Below are positions 19,842 to 35,014 of a stretch of 64,000 bases of DNA, piece by piece (position 1 is the first letter of the stretch; each line of letters opens with the position of its first letter). The position numbers were made by a program, and so were the translations under genes. The notes beneath the pieces were generated by a model that was not told where the DNA came from, made no database searches, and saw nothing but the letters and a program-made list of their open reading frames with translations. The stretch is from Tethya wilhelma (lineage: Eukaryota; Porifera; Demospongiae; Tethyida; Tethyidae): the NCBI GenBank assembly GCA_964030475.1, contig CAXIPT010000001.1:16776899-16840898 (forward strand), given 5' to 3'.

Positions 19842-20504
19842 AATGAAAGGCACCATATGCATGGTGCACAACCCTCGGCGTATATACACTGTGATACACA
19901 CCGTCTATGGCAATACAATATTTATTGCATGCATTACAATGAGGCAGTGAGGAAGGATATCGAGGCATGATTGTACGTATACTGTTAGCATTGCAATCTC
20001 ATGTAAAACACACTTTCTATACTTTACTGCAGCTGTATAACATCGAGGCTGGCAATGCATCAGCGCAGACTGTACTGTGCATGGGCGTGGCTACTTTGGC
20101 AACGTCGCGATCATAATATTATCACAATTAAGCTATCTTGCTGCAGAGTTTGCAAAACACAAGTGCTTGGACTAGAAATACTCTGTTACGTATAAGCATT
20201 TATACTAGAGTCAGTGTCGCTATCTCAGACTTCCAGTGTTCTAGCGAGGTGCAGCTAGCGCACGATCAGGCAACTCTCGTTAGCTCGCTATACATATACG
20301 TACGTGTACGTAGTGCTATAGTGGGTGGGGCCACGTAGCCAAAATGGCCGCCCGAGCGATGGCTCGGACTGAAAATCCTGGCATAGCTCAAGAACTATAA
20401 GCTTTTAGCTTCTGATACACATATTTTTTTTAGATGAACATCAGTACTCCATGCCTATGTCCTTAATTTTCAGAGTAGACTTGCTGTTCTTCAGATTAAG
20501 AGTG

Positions 20505-20581
<77 letters not shown>

Positions 20582-20629
20582 AAAACGACTACTATAACCC
20601 TTTTGGCGTGTTTCACACGCCGAGGGTTA
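19842..20629. repeat. Hairpin-ended repeat, tandem copy 1
   Basis: Starts AATGAAAGGCACCATATGCA, with AACCCTCGGCGT soon after (about 19871), and ends in a hairpin aacccttttGGCGTGT-ttc-ACACGCCgagggtt at about 20596-20629. The left and right ends are inverted copies of AACCCTCGGCG. The interior holds a CA microsatellite (20507-20577) and gtgggtggggccacg followed by tagccaaaatggccgccc. The same unit follows 929 bases later. This looks like a non-autonomous DNA element with TTAA next to its right end. Confidence 0.7.
20507..20577. repeat. (CA)n microsatellite
   Basis: About 35 CA repeats inside repeat copy 1. The matching tract in copy 2 (21413-21440) has only about 14 units, so the tract length differs between copies. 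Confidence 0.95.
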
Positions 20630-20770
20630 ATAATAAATTTAATTACTATTCTATGAATACCCCGGCATGTTTTATAGTTTCAGTACAAACATTGGCACAC
20701 AACTAGAAAACAACCAGATTTGCCAGAAAACAACTAAATTACGTTTTTATCTTGACACACTACTAAAAAT

Positions 20771-21412
20771 AATGAAAGGCACCATATGCATGGTGCACAA
20801 CCCTCGGCGTATATACACTGTGATAAATGCAATACAATTATTATTTATTGCATGCATTATAATGAGGCAATGAGGAAGGATATCGAGGCATGATTGTACA
20901 TATACTGTCAGCATTGCAATTTCATGTATATAAAACACACTTTCTATTACTGCAGCTGTATAACATCGAGGCTGGCAATGCATGCAGACTGTACTGTGCA
21001 TGGGCGTGGCTATACTTAGGCAACGTCGCGATCATAATATTATCACAAGCTATCTTGCTGCAGAGTTTGCAAAACACAAGCGCTTGGACTAGAAATACTC
21101 TGTTACATCTAAGCATTTATACTAGAGTCAGTGTCGCTATCTCAGACTTCCAGTGTTCTAGCGAGGTGCAGCTAGCGCACGATCAGGCAACTCTCGTAAG
21201 CTCGCTATACATATACGTATACGTATAGTGGGTGGGGCCACGTAGCCAAAATGGCCGCCCGAGCGATGGCTCGGACTGAAAATCCTGGCATAGCTCAAGA
21301 ACTATAAGCTTTTAGCTTCTGATACACATATTTTTTTTAGATGAACATCAGTACTCCATGCTAATGTCCTTAATTTTCAGAGTAGACTTGCTGTTCTTCA
21401 GATTAAGAGTGA

Positions 21413-21444
<32 letters not shown>

Positions 21445-21491
21445 AAAACGACTACTATAACCCTTTCGGCGTGTTTCACACGCCGAGGGTT
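20771..21491. repeat. Hairpin-ended repeat, tandem copy 2
   Basis: Near-identical second unit with the same start, the same internal sequence and the same terminal hairpin (aaccctttcGGCGTGT-ttc-ACACGCCgagggtt). It differs from copy 1 by small indels, such as a shorter CA tract and loss of the cagcgcaga segment. About 140 bases of unrelated AT-rich sequence separate the two copies. Confidence 0.7.
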
Positions 21492-23092
21492 AATAATTAT
21501 TATTGTTTAATATGGAACTCTCACAACTTAGTTTCTGGATCAATAAGAAAACAAACAAAAAACAACAACACAACAACAACTTGGAATGGACTTAGCTAGA
21601 CCTTTAAACCATGATCACCTTTTTTATAGAAAAGTATGCGGATCGGCAATCGGAAATATGTGAACCGCGATAGGCCTAAACATAAGGCATCTACATCAGA
21701 TAATGTACCAACGGACAGACCGTATTAAAATTACTATAATCTTATCTAGACTATCATGATCACGCTCACCTTTACAGTCGTCTTGTGATCCAAATTTTCT
21801 ATAGCTCCACTATCTGTCTGTGCATTAGTAGTCACTGTCAGAGTTATCAGTCGCGTGCGAAACAAGACATAGGCTCGCCGCTTTTTATAGCAGACTTGGC
21901 TGTGAGCGTGGGCCGAGTTTGTAAATCACAATGCGCATGCGCGAAATTAAGAAGTGCTGGGGTTCCTAGGAAGGTGACAGAATTTTATCATGAATTTAGC
22001 TGGATTTTTTGCTCATAATAGTTAAACCTTGACTGGAGTAAAACAGAAGACATTTGAGCTTACTAGCTAAACCTTTAATATTCTCTAAAACTACATCAAA
22101 ATCCTCAAGAACTCAGAACCACTTACTTGTACATAATTGCATTCCATCCATGCCTAAAATGCCATTGGGTCAGTGTATAGCAATATAATTCATACAGGGA
22201 ATCACATTACTATATGAAATGAGCAATGGTATTTCCATTATAACACCAATTACACAGAAAAATAAACACCGCTAACCAACGGTTTGTGCTGCCCAGAATG
22301 CAGGGCCATTCCATTCTGGGAAATAGAACTCTTTAAAGAGATAGAGTGCAATAATGATTGCAAACCTCATTAACTTTTGTATGCTACTATGATACCAATT
22401 CGAACATGCATGATTGTATTAGTGCATGTGCGTATGTAAACGAGAGTCCTTATAGATCACCTCAAGATGTTTTTTCAAGTGTTCTTTCAGACATAATCTG
22501 TCTATAATTAGAAATCAAGAAAAAGCAAAAGTTGGAGCCAGCTGCTTGCTAGCTGATTTTTAAAACAAAAAAAACAACAAAAAAACACAACAGATGCTGG
22601 GACAGGTGTTTTAAAGCTACGGTAGCAATGTTTCCCTTTCCCTCTCTGCCCATGCATGCAAATCTCGCTGAACACACACATAGCTTCCTGTAGGGGTTCA
22701 AAAAAAACATGCTATAGGAGTGGAACAGATTAGTTCCTACCTAATGGCACGAGACTTGACAAATGTGGGAAAAGTGTACTGTACTTAGATAATTATACAT
22801 GCACATCTCAACCTAATTCACTTCAGTAACCCAATGAGGTTATGTTTATGCTTACTGGTATGTGTGTTTGCAAACAGACCTGTACATTAATTTTGCACAC
22901 ACAATGTTCTGTATACAAACATGACTCTAGTACATGTACATACATGCATCCTTATGGTAGTATATTGAATACCTATTGTTGTAAAATTAATGTGGAGAGA
23001 AATCTTAACAGTATATGTTTAGAAAGAATTTTTCTTTGTAGTAAATTCAAAAACAAAAAAGTGAATCTGGTAATGTAGCATGTAATTATTAC
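21492..23092. other. Intergenic stretch, no gene recognised
   Basis: No exon recognisable. An NRF1-type palindrome TGCGCATGCGCG lies at about 21930-21942, in the position expected of an upstream promoter for Slo copy 4 (2.2 kb before its ATG), but without the DR1 element. The remainder is AT-rich with A-runs (22560-22590). Confidence 0.35.
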
Positions 23093-23459
23093 CACAATAG
23101 AGAGATTAGGAGTCCAATTTCAGTGCTTGAATGGTAACCTCTGCTCTGTGGCTGAGATAGCTTGCCTCACTAATCATGGAGATTGGGATATCATTGTCTG
23201 CATTTCCAGAAAGTTCTCTACAAAACTTGTGGACATCTGCATGCAATAAAGTTTATTGTAGTAGAATTCTTTTAAATTCATGCATGAGACTACTACTACT
23301 AGAGGAAAGGCTAGGAAACAATCACTTATTTTTTTACAAACTACAGAATATTGCTGTGTTGGTATACTCTCCCACTAATTAATGTGTAATAAGGTATGTA
23401 GATACTAGGAAACATTTGTATAAGAGTACGTTCCAGAGTGGTTGTTTTGGGAACAGAAT

Positions 23460-23505
<46 letters not shown>

Positions 23506-25534
23506 TACCTGTGAGTGTGAGTGTGTGTGTGTTTGTGTGTGTGTCCTAACAAACAGGGTCATTATTCAATTACCTCTCAATTTCAAAGGTTCCCCAACAC
23601 GAAAACCAGGTATGCATACTCTAAGAGAAGACAATAAGGAGAAGGACAGCTGGACCTTGGAGAGCAGTTTGTTGATGTGTTTCAATCCTTGTTGCACAAC
23701 ATCGAACAGGTAATGAGATCCAATTAAACCACAGTCCAAACAAACTGTACATACAAGAATATTAGCACATCAAACGTTAATCAATTTTGATTTCCAGTCT
23801 CATGTACGTGACAGGCCTCGTGTGGTGTGGCATAGTATTCACACTAAACAACATACAGCTCACTTATTGAGCACATCCAGCAACCAATCTGTAGGTCATT
23901 ACACCTGGATTCACTCAGCGAAAACAATCCTACGCCATCAACGTAGAAGGGTGGCTGTGTGAAATCTGTAAGGTATTGTTAGAACACACAAACATTTATA
24001 CGAGGAATGCTCTCTCACAAAGACTGTCGGCTAGCATAAAAATATTTGAGGTTTCCAACACATACAAGTGATTTCGTGTGATCCCTTTACAGCTGTGAAG
24101 TGCCACTCTACACAAGCTGCTCTTGGTAATGCCGGGACTTGTAAGAACACTAGAGGGCAACCACACTGGAGGCCACTTCTAGACAGACACTGTATAGTGA
24201 TTAGATATCATCACAAGACAGCTGGAAATTGGAATGATTTGAGAAAGAGAGAAAGAGAGAAAGAGTAGAGCTAAATTCACTGTTTTCCACGATTCTTTGG
24301 CTCTCCAACCTCCTTCATCTGTAGTGTAGTAACACACACCACAAAGTGCAGAGGTCAAGTTGGCATGGCATGCAGTGAGGACAGACTGAACGTGTGCGAG
24401 AGAGAGAGAAGGCTGCTCTGAGGGATCAGCAAGCACCATCGTTGGTGGGACAAGACCAATCTGACCAGCCAGGAACACTATATCTGATACCTAAAATGAA
24501 CAATATATCATGTAGCTAACAATACAATTTCTATCTTGATATTCACAGTTAACCACACACTGTATAAGCTTGGCTGTATGGTCCTATATTGGCCGGAGCC
24601 CATTCTGAGTGGGACTGGACGTGCATGGAACTCCGCCCAGTCTTACACCTCCACACCATCACCTCTATCTTCACATGCACTCCGTGAGGCAGTGGCATAG
24701 CAACACAAACCCTACACACAAAGAAGACAAAACCAGAACCAAGTCCTAATTGCATCATAGAACATTTGAGACATAACAATGCACAACTATCCATATTGGT
24801 ATATATGAGAGAAGTTCCCAGAAGCACCACATACTGTTGGGAACTTAGATGAAACCCTATACCTAGTCATTTGAAGGTTGACAGACACACTTATTATACT
24901 AATTCAAGATCACATAACACTGAGCCTGTGATCTTCATTGTGGGTGTATCTTTTGTTACATTCACAATTAACTAGAAAGTTTACACAGTAGCAGAAATTT
25001 TCCATGTAAATTAACCTTGCTGGTGGCTTGCTGGAGAAGTAATTTGAGTACACACTGTTCACATCAGGATAGCTACTCATGAGAGAGAGGGAGAGATACA
25101 CTAGAACAATGTCCTCCCAAGACTGGCCACACTTTGAGAGCTGGCAGCCAAGATGCTCAAAGAGGTCTTGAGTCTGGCTTGCCACAGAGGTGAGAGCTTG
25201 GTTACCATCCATAGTGAGCCATGTATAGGCTCCTCTGTTCACCACTGCTTGGAATAGAGAGAGAATGGCAAAATTATAAACAAAAATCAAAGAAGCTTGT
25301 TTGAATAGTATTCTTATTAATGCACCACTCAAGTACGTTCAAGACAATGTAGCTAGGCAGTTACAGGTTGCATGTGTGTGGAATGTACAGGTTGTGTGTG
25401 GAATGTACAGTTTGATGTACATGTAGTAACTCACTTTGGGACTGTTTGTGTGACACCAGTGTTGGCAGTACCTTCACAGGATCAATAGCAGGATCTCCCT
25501 TTAATGGCTAAACCAATAACTGAATAAACGACAT
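23093..25534 (-). repeat. Second copy of the 3' half of the DPH6-like gene (distal tandem duplicate, ends at an N gap)
   Basis: About 2.44 kb that repeats 25536-27981 almost base for base, introns included. It holds the RidA-like exons (SEWAPANIGPYSQAYTV; FLAGQIGLVPPTM; YPDVNSVYSNYFSSKPPARL) and the final exon reading SYLSHRAEVTIQALKLDS-stop (TAA at 23106-23108; the proximal copy has TAG). The junction at 25535 is a single N. The copies differ by scattered substitutions and small indels, for example in the GT tract and the gagaaa tract. That fits two haplotypes placed in tandem, though a real duplication is possible. It contains no ATP-binding domain and cannot encode the enzyme alone. Confidence 0.85.
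23459..23553. repeat. (GT)n microsatellite
   Basis: Long GT tract within an intron of the duplicated segment. The matching tract at 25901-25977 is shorter. Open frames reading CVCVCV through these are artefacts. Confidence 0.95.
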
Positions 25535-25535
25535 N
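25535..25535. other. Assembly gap (single N) at duplication junction
   Basis: One N between the two copies of the DPH6 3' segment. Other single-N gaps lie at 33260, 40654, 43368 and 45645. Confidence 0.98.
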
Positions 25536-25546
25536 CAATGGAGAGA

Positions 25547-25900
25547 CTAGGAGTCCAATTTCAGTGCTTGAATGGCAACCTCTGCTCTGTGGCTGAGATA
25601 GCTTGCCTCACTAATCACAGAGATTGGGATATCTTTGTCTGCATTTCCAGAAAGTTCTCTACAAAACTTGTGGACATCTGCATGTAATAAAGTTTATTGT
25701 AGTAGAATTCTTTTAAATTCATGCATGAGACTACTACTACTAGAGGAAAGGCTAGGAAACAATCACTTATTTTTTACAAACTACAGAATATTGCTGTGTT
25801 GGTATACTCTCCCACTAATTAAATGTGTAATAAGGTATGTAGATACTAGGAAACATTTGTATAAGAGTACGTTCCAGAGTGGTTATTTTGGGAACAGAAT

Positions 25901-25937
<37 letters not shown>

Positions 25938-28900
25938 ACGTGCCTGTGAGTGTGAGTGTGTGTGTTTGTGTGTGTGTCCTAACAAACAGGGTCATTATTC
26001 AATTACCTCTCAATTTCAAAGGTTCCCCAACACCAAAACCAGGTATGCATACTCTAAGAGAAGACAATAAGGAGAAGGACAGCTGGACCTTGGAGAGCAG
26101 TTTGTTGATGTGTTTCAATCCTTGTTGCACAACATCGAACAGGTAATGAGATCCAATTAAACCACAGTCCAAACAAACTGTACATACAAGAATATTAGCA
26201 CATCAAACGTTAATCAATTTTGATTTCCAGACTCATGTACGTGACATGCCTCGTGTGGTGTGGCATAGTATTCACACTAAACAACATACAGCTCACTTAT
26301 TGAGCACATCCAGCAACCAATCTGTAGGTCATTACACCTGGATTCACTCAGCGAAAACAATCCTACGCCATCAACGTAGAAGGGTGGCTGTGTGAAATCT
26401 GTAAGGTATTGTTAGAACACACAAACATTTATACGAGGAATGCTCTCTCACAAAGACTGTCGGCTAGCATAAAAATATTTGAGGTTTCCAACACATACAA
26501 GTGATTTCATGTGATCCCTTTACAGCTGTAAAGTGCCACTCTACACAAGCTGCTCTTGGCAATGCCGGGATTCATAAGAACACTAGAGGGCAACCACACT
26601 GAAGGCCACTTCTAGACAGACACTGTATAGTGATGAGATATCATCACAAGACAGCTGGAAATCGGAATGATTTGAGAAAGAGAGAAAGAGAGAAAGAGAG
26701 AAAGAGAGAAAGAGTAGAGATAAATTCACCGTTTTCCACAATTCTTTGGCTCTCCACCCTCCTTCATCTGTAGTGTAGTAACACACACCACAAAGTGCAG
26801 AGGTCAAGTTGGCATGGCATGCAGTGAGGACAGACTGAACGTGTGCGAGAGAGAGAGAAGGCTGTTCTGAGGGATCAGCAAGCACCATTGTTGGTGGGAC
26901 AAGACCAATCCGACCAGCCAGGAACACTATATCTGATACCTGAAATGAACAATATATCATGTAGCTAACAATACAATTTCTATCTTGATATTCACAGTTA
27001 ACCACACACTGTATAAGCTTGACTGTATGGTCCTATATTGGCTGGAGCCCATTCTGAGTGGGACTGGACGTGCATGGAACTCCGCCGCCCAGTCTCACAC
27101 CTCCACACCATCACCTCTATCCTCACATGCACTCCGCGAGGTAGTGGCATAGCAACACAAACCCTACACACAAAGAAGACAAAACCAGAACCAAGTCCTA
27201 ATTGCATCATAGAACATTTGAGACATAGCAATGCACAACATCCATATTGGTATGGGAGAAGTTCCCAGAAGCACCACATACTGTTGGGAACTTAGATGAA
27301 ACCCTATACCTAGTCATTTGAAGGTTGACAGACACACTTATTATGCTAATTCAAGATCACATAACACTGAGCCTGTGATCTTCATTGTGGGTGTATCTTT
27401 TGTTACATTCACAATTAACTAGAAAGTTTACACAGTAGCAGAAATTTTCCATGTAAATTAACCTTGCTGGTGGCTTGCTGGAGAAGTAATTTGAGTACAC
27501 ACTGTTCACATCAGGATAGCTACTCATGAGAGAGAGGGAGAGATACACTAGAACAATGTCCTCCCAAGACTGGCCACACTTTGAGAGCTGGCAGCCAAGA
27601 TGCTCAAAGAGGTCTTGAGTCTGGCTTGCCACAGAGGTGAGAGCTTGGTTACCATCCATAGTGAGCCATGTATAGGCTCCTCTGTTCACCACTGCTTGGA
27701 ATAGAGAGAGAATGGCAAAATTATAAACAAAAATCAAAGAAGCTTGTTTGAATAGTATTCTTATTAATGCACCACTCAAGTACGTTCAAGACAATGTAGC
27801 TAGGCAGTTACAGGTTGCATGTGTGTGGAATGTACAGGTTGTGTGTGGAATGTACAGTTTGATGTACATGTAGTAACTCACTTTGGGACTGTTTGTGTGA
27901 CACCAGTGTTGGCAGTACCTTCACAGGATCAATAGCAGGATCTCCCTTTAATGGCTAAACCAATAACTGAATAAACGACATTATGATACAATGAGTACAC
28001 ATACTATGGAACGTACTCTGCTTTGTTGACCGGAGGAGGACTTGACTGGAGTAATCTGTAGCAAACAGCATAGCAAACAACATAGCAACCATTTTTTTCA
28101 TTTGACTCCTAATACATAGACACATGTGTATACCTCAGCTCATAGACAGAACTGTGTAACCATACTATAGTGATACTATAGCTACAATTGATTATTAGTG
28201 CATGTTACCTCATCTTTCTCCCAAAGATGCAGCTGGTTCAGTTTCAGGTACGCTACTGGAGCAAATGCATCAGGTGAATGAACTATGACCTCTGACTCAT
28301 CTCTGTACATTGTTTACGGTGATCAAAGTAAGGGTGGGGAATGTAGCTATGAGTATAGAAACAGCACTCGCTATTGACTCTTGTAAGAGATTCACTTACA
28401 TGACAATTTGTTTCTTGAAGAGAGGACAATCGAGTGTGTATGTCTCATACTCCCCTCCCTCACCACAGATGTTGATCCCATATTGGTTGTGCTAGAGGTC
28501 ATAGAGAACCAGACAATCTCAGATAAAGTGTACATAAGAGATGTACCCTCACTAGTTTCAATACTTCCGGATAGACTTCTTTAAGGCTCATACCCAAGTT
28601 CTTTTCTGTCAAACCTAAAGTCACGAAATGGAAATAATTGTAGCCTCTAGTACACATGTATTGTAGTATAGACCTACCCATGGCAGCTACTTTTATGACA
28701 ATAGCATTGACACCAGCTTCTACCATCTCCTGGAGCAATTCACTCTGGTCTCTTCTCCACAGATAAGCAAGACTCACCAGCTCTAGTCTAGAACAGCTAC
28801 ATGAACAGACAATAAAAATGTGTGCTCTTGTGCATGTATAGAAATATGTACACATTTTCCACTCTGAGTCTCTGGTAGTCAGACAGCACAGCTCCACTCG

Positions 28901-29353
28901 ACACAGCCTCCACTGCTAACTCTTCCTTCACTCGTGAGAGAAGTTGGAAGAGATCTTCTACCTCGTCTCCCTCTGTTGGTGTGTACTGGAGTTCACGGGT
29001 CACCGAGCACCCTCTGGTAGTCACCCTGTACAATGGCAGGCACATGGCTTCAGCATAGAGAGATACACCTTCATGACCGACAGTCTGAAACATGTAGCTG
29101 TCTAGCTCATCTGTAGTGCAAGGTACAAAGCATTCATTAAACCTGCTTCAAATGTCCATTAGATAGACCAGCTCCTACCTTGATCTTGTGGTTGTAGGTT
29201 GGCCAATGCTACAATCTCGTGTCCAGCTTCTACACATTTCATCATATTGTAGCAGCTGTCCTTGCCGCCACTGTGTATTGAAAAAATAGGTTATACAACG
29301 TTTAGGTTCACTGAAGTACACTCGGCTTGCCTGATAAGAGCCACAACACGCAT
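25547..29353 (-). CDS. DPH6: Diphthine-ammonia ligase with C-terminal RidA-like domains (DPH6-type)
   Basis: Enzyme of the last step of diphthamide synthesis on elongation factor 2: ATP-dependent amidation of diphthine in the cytosol. Exon 1 (29331-29353) reads MRVVALIS and splices to exon 2 (29180-29270) reading SGGKDSCYNMMKCVEAGHEI, the ATP-pyrophosphatase loop. Later exons give DELDSYMFQTVGHEG, GDEVEDLFQLLSRVKEE, LSDYQRLRVENVCSRL, LAYLWRRDQSELLQEMVEAG, CGEGGEYETYTLDCPLF (28399-28490) and HSPDAFAPVAYL. These are followed by two RidA/YjgF-like domains (YPDVNSVYSNYFSSKPPARL; APANIGPYSQAY; FLAGRIGLVPPTM). The last exon ends QALKLDS-stop at 25547. This long form with RidA domains is known from yeast, plants and many invertebrates, while the human protein is short. 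Intron 1 (60 bases) has a GC donor (CAG|gcaagc). The 3' half is repeated downstream. It is head to head with the dehydrogenase gene, 76 bases apart. Confidence 0.9.
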
Positions 29354-29429
29354 TTTTCACTGATTTCTGTTGCCAGGCTCTGTGTTCTGTTTCTTGTCCA
29401 CGTGGTTTTGCGCATGCGCAGTAGACAAA
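29354..29429. promoter_or_regulatory. Bidirectional promoter of DPH6 (-) and dehydrogenase A (+)
   Basis: Only 76 bases separate the two start codons. The stretch contains GCGCATGCGCA (29410-29420), a strong NRF1-type palindrome that is common in divergent housekeeping promoters. Head-to-head layout plus this motif supports shared control; experimental start sites are unknown. Confidence 0.6.
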
Positions 29430-31281
<1,852 letters not shown>

Positions 31282-31494
31282 TTGTAGCTTGTGTCGGTGT
31301 TATACACTCTTGGTTTAAAATTCAGGGTTTCATTCAGTGTAAATTTTTTTCAATCATATAGCTAAATTAATGTCAATAACATCTAGACTATATTATAGAA
31401 AGTTTAAAGATACAGACAATTGACGATCTTTACCATTTTTGTAATTTCTCTCTAGCTAGCTCGGCGTGCATGCGCGTCAGAGCTAGAGCGTGCT

Positions 31495-31880
31495 TTTAAA
31501 TCATCTGGTAAGAATCGTCAACATAATAAATCAGCACTATACTAGTGCATGCACGCGCGCGCGCGCGCAGATCTTCGAACTTCAGCTCTCGATCGATACG
31601 CGATCTCAGAGGGCCGGGGTCGGCTTTCTGAATAACATAATATACATGCGTCCCAAATTACCCCGCACGCCCATATATTTCACTAAATTAGAGAGTGGTT
31701 AGTTGACTGCAAACAAGTATTAGGTACAGCAACTTCAGGTTTGCATCTCTAAAACTGGATGCATTATAGTTTAGTTCTGCAGTATTTTCCAGATACATCT
31801 ACACCTACCGAAACAAAACTGGACACAAGTTGGAAGACCGAAATGCAAACTACCCCATTTTACCTTGAAAATGCTGAAAG
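31495..31880 (+). pseudogene. Broken 5' copy: dehydrogenase promoter plus first codons only
   Basis: This stretch matches the 5' flank of dehydrogenase B (about 35645-36047), with a GC-alternating run (31555-31568), the agatcttc-cagctctcgatcg part and the ccaaattaccccgcacgccc part. It runs through TTACCTTGAAAATGCTGAAAG, where the gene's start would be. After about ten coding bases the match stops and unrelated sequence (tcagtcgatcggcc) follows. It is therefore a third, truncated unit of the array; what was lost cannot be read here. Confidence 0.75.
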
Positions 31881-33611
31881 TCAGTCGATCGGCCAGCGTC
31901 AATTTTAATTAACGGCCGGAAGTTATGCATGCAGGTTGTGAGTATTTGCGGTTTTCAGCTATGTTTTTGCGTTGACTTATACTCGCTCTGTGCTCTTTTG
32001 CTGTATAAGATTTTAATAAAAGTTTGTAATGTATTGAATCTGTGTTTTTTTCTCTTTCCAATGATACTAAACTTGTAGCTATTCAACAAACTATTCCTGA
32101 AATATTCAGTATTCTGTGCACATATCTCATATTTTGCGGTTTTTACATACCTGTGTTCTGCCTGTTATAAAATCAGTTCCCAGGATCTTTGCGCTTTGAG
32201 GCTAAATATTCTAAAGCTCAAAGAGTTGTACTAGTTGCAAACAAAAATTTGCTTTGTTCTGTAGCAAACTTGCCAACTTTCCAGGTGTCTTTATAATGCC
32301 TACTACACGTGATTTCTGGACCACATGGAATGCCTATATCCCCTTGAAAGTGTACATATCACAGCCCTCTGTCATTATGCAATGTACAGCAATATAAATT
32401 ATAACATTTATTTGCATGTGAAGAAAACAGATCATCTCAAACAGGTGCAGCAGAGTTCTCAAGTCCATGGCTGCTTACTATACTGTCGAATACACCAGCA
32501 CTTCAGTATGTTAAATCAGGTATATTTCTCCACGTCATGAACGGTCTACATCATATAGGGGAAGAGTGCATACTGACCCGATGCTAGGTACATGCGGGTG
32601 TGCATGCATTCATATATAATACCGGGCTGTGATCTTGGGTAACCTGCCATACATCTCATCTAGACCTAAAGAGAAAGAGGGGAAAACAAATCAATAACCA
32701 AAATAACACAACTTTGACATAAAAAATGATAATAATGTTTCTCATTGAAGTGATTGAACAAGACTATTGTTAGGCCTATACGTATGTATGGGTTGCACAT
32801 GTTTTAATTTTATGTTGAAGCATACCATGAATGTTTTTACTCTTCAGACACCAACATGATAATATTACATGTTGCTGTTGTAAAAATTGTTTTGGAGCCA
32901 TCAAGAGATAGCACCTAACATATTAAACATCATCAGATAGAAGGAGGACTGAACAACTTCAGAATGAGTTGCAAAATTTGAAATACCAATCATGGAAAAG
33001 AATATTCAAGACAAATGATAGACAATTTTGGACATTTTCCAATGTCAAAAGGTGTGACAAGCTGTGAATTGCCAAAAATGATCACAAACTTCTTCATATG
33101 AATAAATCTACCACTACAGATTTCAGATGGAACAGGCAGACACCATACAAGCCTTTTGTCATCAGTATTATACAGTATAGGACATGCAGTGAATCTAATA
33201 TCTCTAGAATCATTATCAATACAGTGACAGCATTGCCGTTCACTACATAATATTATAATNGGGGAAGCTGAAGAGAGCCGTGGGTCAGTTCACCCCCTAC
33301 TCCTGGACCACCTACCAATGGGGGTACACAGAGTCTTTCAAACGGTTCACTTTTGTCTGCCTCATTGTTGTTTTTGTAAGTCAGTGACAGATTTATATGT
33401 GTTAAAACTTTTGTGCTATGATTGTGGTACTGATAGACACTTTATTGTAACAAAATGGAGCTACAGCTTTGGCAAATTATGTACAATAGTTATAGGCTTT
33501 AAGCTATAACATTTCTATAATGGTTAACACAACACAAAGGGAAGCTTGAGAAGATATATTAACTGTATCTCTGTTTATATTAGTATAAACATTGAAGTAA
33601 ATACAGTTATG
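31881..33611. other. Intergenic stretch with an assembly gap, no gene recognised
   Basis: AT-rich sequence with no recognisable exon. The N at 33260 separates it from a short segment that leads into the fragment of the dehydrogenase gene beginning near 33612. Confidence 0.4.
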
Positions 33612-34432
<821 letters not shown>

Positions 34433-34441
34433 TTGTAGTTT

Positions 34442-34818
34442 CAGTAGCGGATTTAGGGGGGGGGGTTCAGGGGGTTGCAACCCCCCCCAAAACGAGTCAA
34501 CTGTGTTGGAAATTTTGTACTCATGCTCATCTAAATTATGTAATAAATTGTTTCTACTGCCGCTGAAGCTTAGTTTATAGGCAGAAATAAATATATTTAG
34601 CGTTTTAGCGCCAGCCTCAAAGCCTGGACGGCTACGTGGATACTTACCTCGCTGAGAAATCGCTGCTTACGGTGTACTTTGAACTAAACGGGCGTGGCTG
34701 GCCACGTTTTGGGGGCGGGGCTACGTTAATTTGTGGGCGTGGTTACTAAAATTTTTCGGCGCGCTTCGCGCGCATTATTTACAACCCCAGTAATCTCAGA
34801 ATCCTGGATCCGCCCCTG
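34442..34818. mobile_element. 377-bp inverted-repeat transposon insertion after the dehydrogenase fragment
   Basis: Starts CAGTAGCGGATTTAGG and ends in the reverse complement of CAGGGGCGGATCCAGG, flanked on both sides by AGTTT (34437-34441 and 34819-34823). The matching sites after copy A (31282 on) and copy B (37843 on) lack the element and read straight through gattgtag-cttgtgtc. That gives an empty site confirming a single insertion with a 5-base target duplication. Non-autonomous: no transposase frame. Confidence 0.88.
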
Positions 34819-35014
34819 AGTTTGTGTCAGTGTTATATACTCTTGGTTTAAATTTCAGGGTTTCATCCAGTGTAAATTTTTTTTCAATCATATAAATAAA
34901 TTATAAAATAAAATATAAAATGTCAATAAAAATTATCAAGATAAGATACAGACATTGATGATCTTTACCATTAATTTTTCGTAATATCTCACTGTACTGC
35001 GTGCATGCTTTTAA

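Noticed and set aside
23341..23713. Frames reading CVCVCV or HTHTHT through GT tracts
   Set aside because: Microsatellite translation; no coding signal outside the tract.
26583..27005. Reading DPH6 RidA exons as separate single-exon genes
   Set aside because: They splice in frame into the ATP-binding exons upstream and carry introns with normal borders.
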